Source of the DNA: Betaproteobacteria bacterium
GTDB taxonomy: Bacteria > Pseudomonadota > Gammaproteobacteria > Burkholderiales > Burkholderiaceae_C
DNA length: 7,403 bases
Assembly (NCBI GenBank): GCA_009923895.1
Contig: RFSP01000090.1
Coordinates: 1-7,403 of the forward strand
Reading direction: 5' to 3'
Shown: positions 6,238-7,403 of the stretch, in pieces
Layout of the letters: each line of letters starts with the position of its first letter
Numbering within the stretch: the stretch's first letter is position 1
The notes under the pieces: generated by a model
What the model saw: only the letters and a program-made list of their open reading frames with translations
Database searches by the model: none
What the model was told of the DNA's origin: nothing
Program-made: the position numbers and the translations under genes

Positions 6238-6899
6238 AAGTGTTGGTCCTGGGTGCTTCCCGAGGCATCGGTTTGGAGTTTGTGCGGCAATACCGCGAAG
6301 AAGGGGCCGCCGTGACAGCCACGGCCCGAGACGACGAAGGCTTGGCGCGACTCAAAGCCTTGGGGGCCACCGCTTTCAAGCTGGATGTGGTCGATCCGGT
6401 GAGTGCCGCGGGCCTCGCCTGGCATGTGGAAGGTCTGGCTTTTGACGTGGTCATCCTCAATGCGGGCGTCATGGGCCCGCGCCATGGGGGCTTGGAGCCG
6501 CCGACGCAGGCCGACTTTGATCTCGTCATGCACACCAATGTCTTGGGGCCCATGTGGTTGTTGCCGCAACTCAAAGACGTGTTGGCGCCTGAAGGACGCT
6601 TGGCAGTGCTGTCGTCTCGAATGGGTTCCATCGGGTTGCGCACGGCGCCCAACGCGTGGCTGTACAGAGCTTCCAAAGCGGCTTTGAATTCTGTCCTCAA
6701 GGACGCATCGCTGGCGTTGCAAGGCCAAGCCGTCTGCGTGGCATTCCATCCGGGTTGGGTCCGCACCGACATGGGCGGTGCGGGGGCCGACTTGCCGGTG
6801 ACCGACAGCGTGAGCGGCATGCGTGCCACCCTCCAGCGTGTGGGGCCCGCCGACAACGGAGGATTTTTCAACTTCGACGGCTCGCCTTTGTCTTGGTGA
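6234..6899 (+). CDS. Short-chain dehydrogenase/reductase, C-factor-like, substrate unknown
   Basis: Classical-type SDR of 221 residues with a Rossmann fold. The cofactor motif GASRGIG is at 7-13. Basic Arg10 and Arg32 (end of beta-2, TAR) favour NADP(H). Asp51 in LDV is the adenine-pocket residue, and NAG lies at 76-78. Catalytic Tyr144 and Lys148 lie in YRASK, with Ser128 or Ser132 in SSRMGSI as partner. HPGWVRTD (172-179) and a short C-terminal part resemble the C-factor/sniffer-like group rather than the 250-residue FabG type. The start at 6234 is set by AAGGAGG and the Met-Lys-Val beta-strand lead-in. It is coupled to the exporter by a 4-nt overlap. A carbonyl or 3-hydroxyacyl-type substrate from branched-chain catabolism is possible, but nothing in the sequence names one. 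Confidence 0.9.
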   Translation: MKVLVLGASRGIGLEFVRQYREEGAAVTATARDDEGLARLKALGATAFKLDVVDPVSAAGLAWHVEGLAFDVVILNAGVMGPRHGGLEPPTQADFDLVMHTNVLGPMWLLPQLKDVLAPEGRLAVLSSRMGSIGLRTAPNAWLYRASKAALNSVLKDASLALQGQAVCVAFHPGWVRTDMGGAGADLPVTDSVSGMRATLQRVGPADNGGFFNFDGSPLSW

Positions 6900-6947
6900 G
6901 GCGGATGTGCTGTGTTCTCTCTGGGCTCATGACAGGAGTGTTGTCCC
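6900..6947 (+). other. 48-nt spacer between SDR and acyl-CoA dehydrogenase
   Basis: This is the only gap over 5 nt within the run from 729 on. It holds CAGGAG at 6933-6938, 9 nt before ATG 6948, as the likely ribosome binding site. I see no hairpin with a T-run, so no intrinsic terminator, and no convincing promoter. Readthrough into the next gene is likely. Confidence 0.5.
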
Positions 6948-7403
6948 ATGCTGTTGACTGAAGACCATTTGGCTGTCCAAGAAGCGGTGCGCGCTTTTGT
7001 GCAGGCAGAAGTGACGCCGCACGCCGCAGCGTGGGACAAATCGCACGAATTTCCCAAGGCGGCCCTGCAGGGGTTGGCCCGTCTGGGCTGCTACGGTGTG
7101 GCGGTCCCCGAGGCCTGGGGCGGTGCAGGTCTGGACTATCTGGCGCTGGCCGTGATCCTCGAAGAAATTGCCGCCGCAGACGGCGCCACCAGCACGGTCG
7201 TCAGTGTCAACAACTGCCCCGTGTGCTCCATCTTGATGATGTTTGGCAACGATGCGCAAAAGGCAGAGTTTTTGCGCCCCCTGGCGCGGGGAGACATGTT
7301 GGGGGCTTTTTGCCTCACGGAGCCCCATGTGGGCTCGGAAGCGGGGGGATTGCGCACCACGGCCACCCGGGACGGCGACCACTACGTGCTCAACGGCGTC
7401 AAG
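6948..7403 (+). CDS. Acyl-CoA dehydrogenase, N-terminal part (continues past right edge)
   Basis: The first 152 codons of a second acyl-CoA dehydrogenase, open at the right edge. The N-terminal helical domain (LTEDHLAVQEAVRAFVQAEV, then GLARLGCYGVAVPEAWGGAG) leads into the beta-domain segment FCLTEPHVGSEAGGL at about 121-135, the flavin-contacting motif. The family usually reads Gly-Ser-Asp here; this protein has Gly-Ser-Glu (Glu131). VNNCPVCSI near residues 85-93 differs from the IVD signature SYGAHSNLC, so this is not a duplicate ivd. The catalytic Glu lies outside the window, so chain-length or branched-chain preference cannot be told. ATG 6948 is preceded by CAGGAG. A role in another branched-chain or short-chain acyl-CoA oxidation is plausible from the neighbours. 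Confidence 0.9.
   Translation, partial: MLLTEDHLAVQEAVRAFVQAEVTPHAAAWDKSHEFPKAALQGLARLGCYGVAVPEAWGGAGLDYLALAVILEEIAAADGATSTVVSVNNCPVCSILMMFGNDAQKAEFLRPLARGDMLGAFCLTEPHVGSEAGGLRTTATRDGDHYVLNGVK

Larger units (their letters stand above)
729..7403 (+). other. Probable operon: leucine/isovalerate catabolism with TCA/glyoxylate control
   Basis: Seven same-strand genes with junctions of -1, +4, +5, -1, -4 and +48 nt. No internal terminator or opposing gene is visible. The order is isovaleryl-CoA dehydrogenase, carbonic anhydrase, AceK, thiolase, LysE-type exporter, SDR, acyl-CoA dehydrogenase. Methylcrotonyl-CoA carboxylase, methylglutaconyl-CoA hydratase and HMG-CoA lyase, needed to complete leucine breakdown, are absent from the window and may follow to the right. 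A single transcript is inferred from spacing only. Confidence 0.7.

Overview
The window is GC-rich, densely packed and coded entirely on the + strand. Protein sequences and codon use point to a betaproteobacterium of the Burkholderiales, most likely Comamonadaceae (Limnohabitans/Rhodoferax/Hydrogenophaga-like). This placement is by recall of protein families, not by a search. I see no tRNA, rRNA, mobile element, CRISPR array or intrinsic terminator.

Layout. Positions 2-589 hold the 3' part of a YgjP/DUF45-type zinc metallopeptidase whose start lies off the left edge. Positions 590-728 form the only sizeable gap. It contains a doubtful 33-codon ORF coupled to the peptidase stop and a weak 15-bp imperfect palindrome, and it probably carries whatever promoter serves the genes that follow. 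From 729 onward there is a tight run: isovaleryl-CoA dehydrogenase (ivd/liuA, GTG start at 729), beta-carbonic anhydrase (1907), isocitrate dehydrogenase kinase/phosphatase aceK (2574), acetoacetyl-CoA-type thiolase (4367), a LysE/RhtB-type exporter (5545), an SDR oxidoreductase (6234), and, after a 48-nt gap, the first 152 codons of a second acyl-CoA dehydrogenase (6948). Junctions within the run are TGATG or ATGA overlaps or gaps of 4-5 nt, so one polycistronic message with translational coupling is likely.

How the genes fit together. The core is leucine/isovalerate catabolism. Ivd oxidises isovaleryl-CoA to 3-methylcrotonyl-CoA. The next step, methylcrotonyl-CoA carboxylase (not in this window, possibly to the right), consumes bicarbonate, which the embedded carbonic anhydrase could supply. 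The pathway ends in acetyl-CoA plus acetoacetate; the thiolase would convert acetoacetyl-CoA to acetyl-CoA. AceK would control the split between the TCA cycle and the glyoxylate shunt when acetyl-CoA is the carbon source. The LysE-type protein may relieve amino-acid overload. The SDR and the second acyl-CoA dehydrogenase have no assigned substrate.

Nothing here is clearly a new system. The points most worth a second look are the physical coupling of carbonic anhydrase and aceK to a branched-chain catabolic operon, unusual thiolase pocket residues, and the short leader before ivd.
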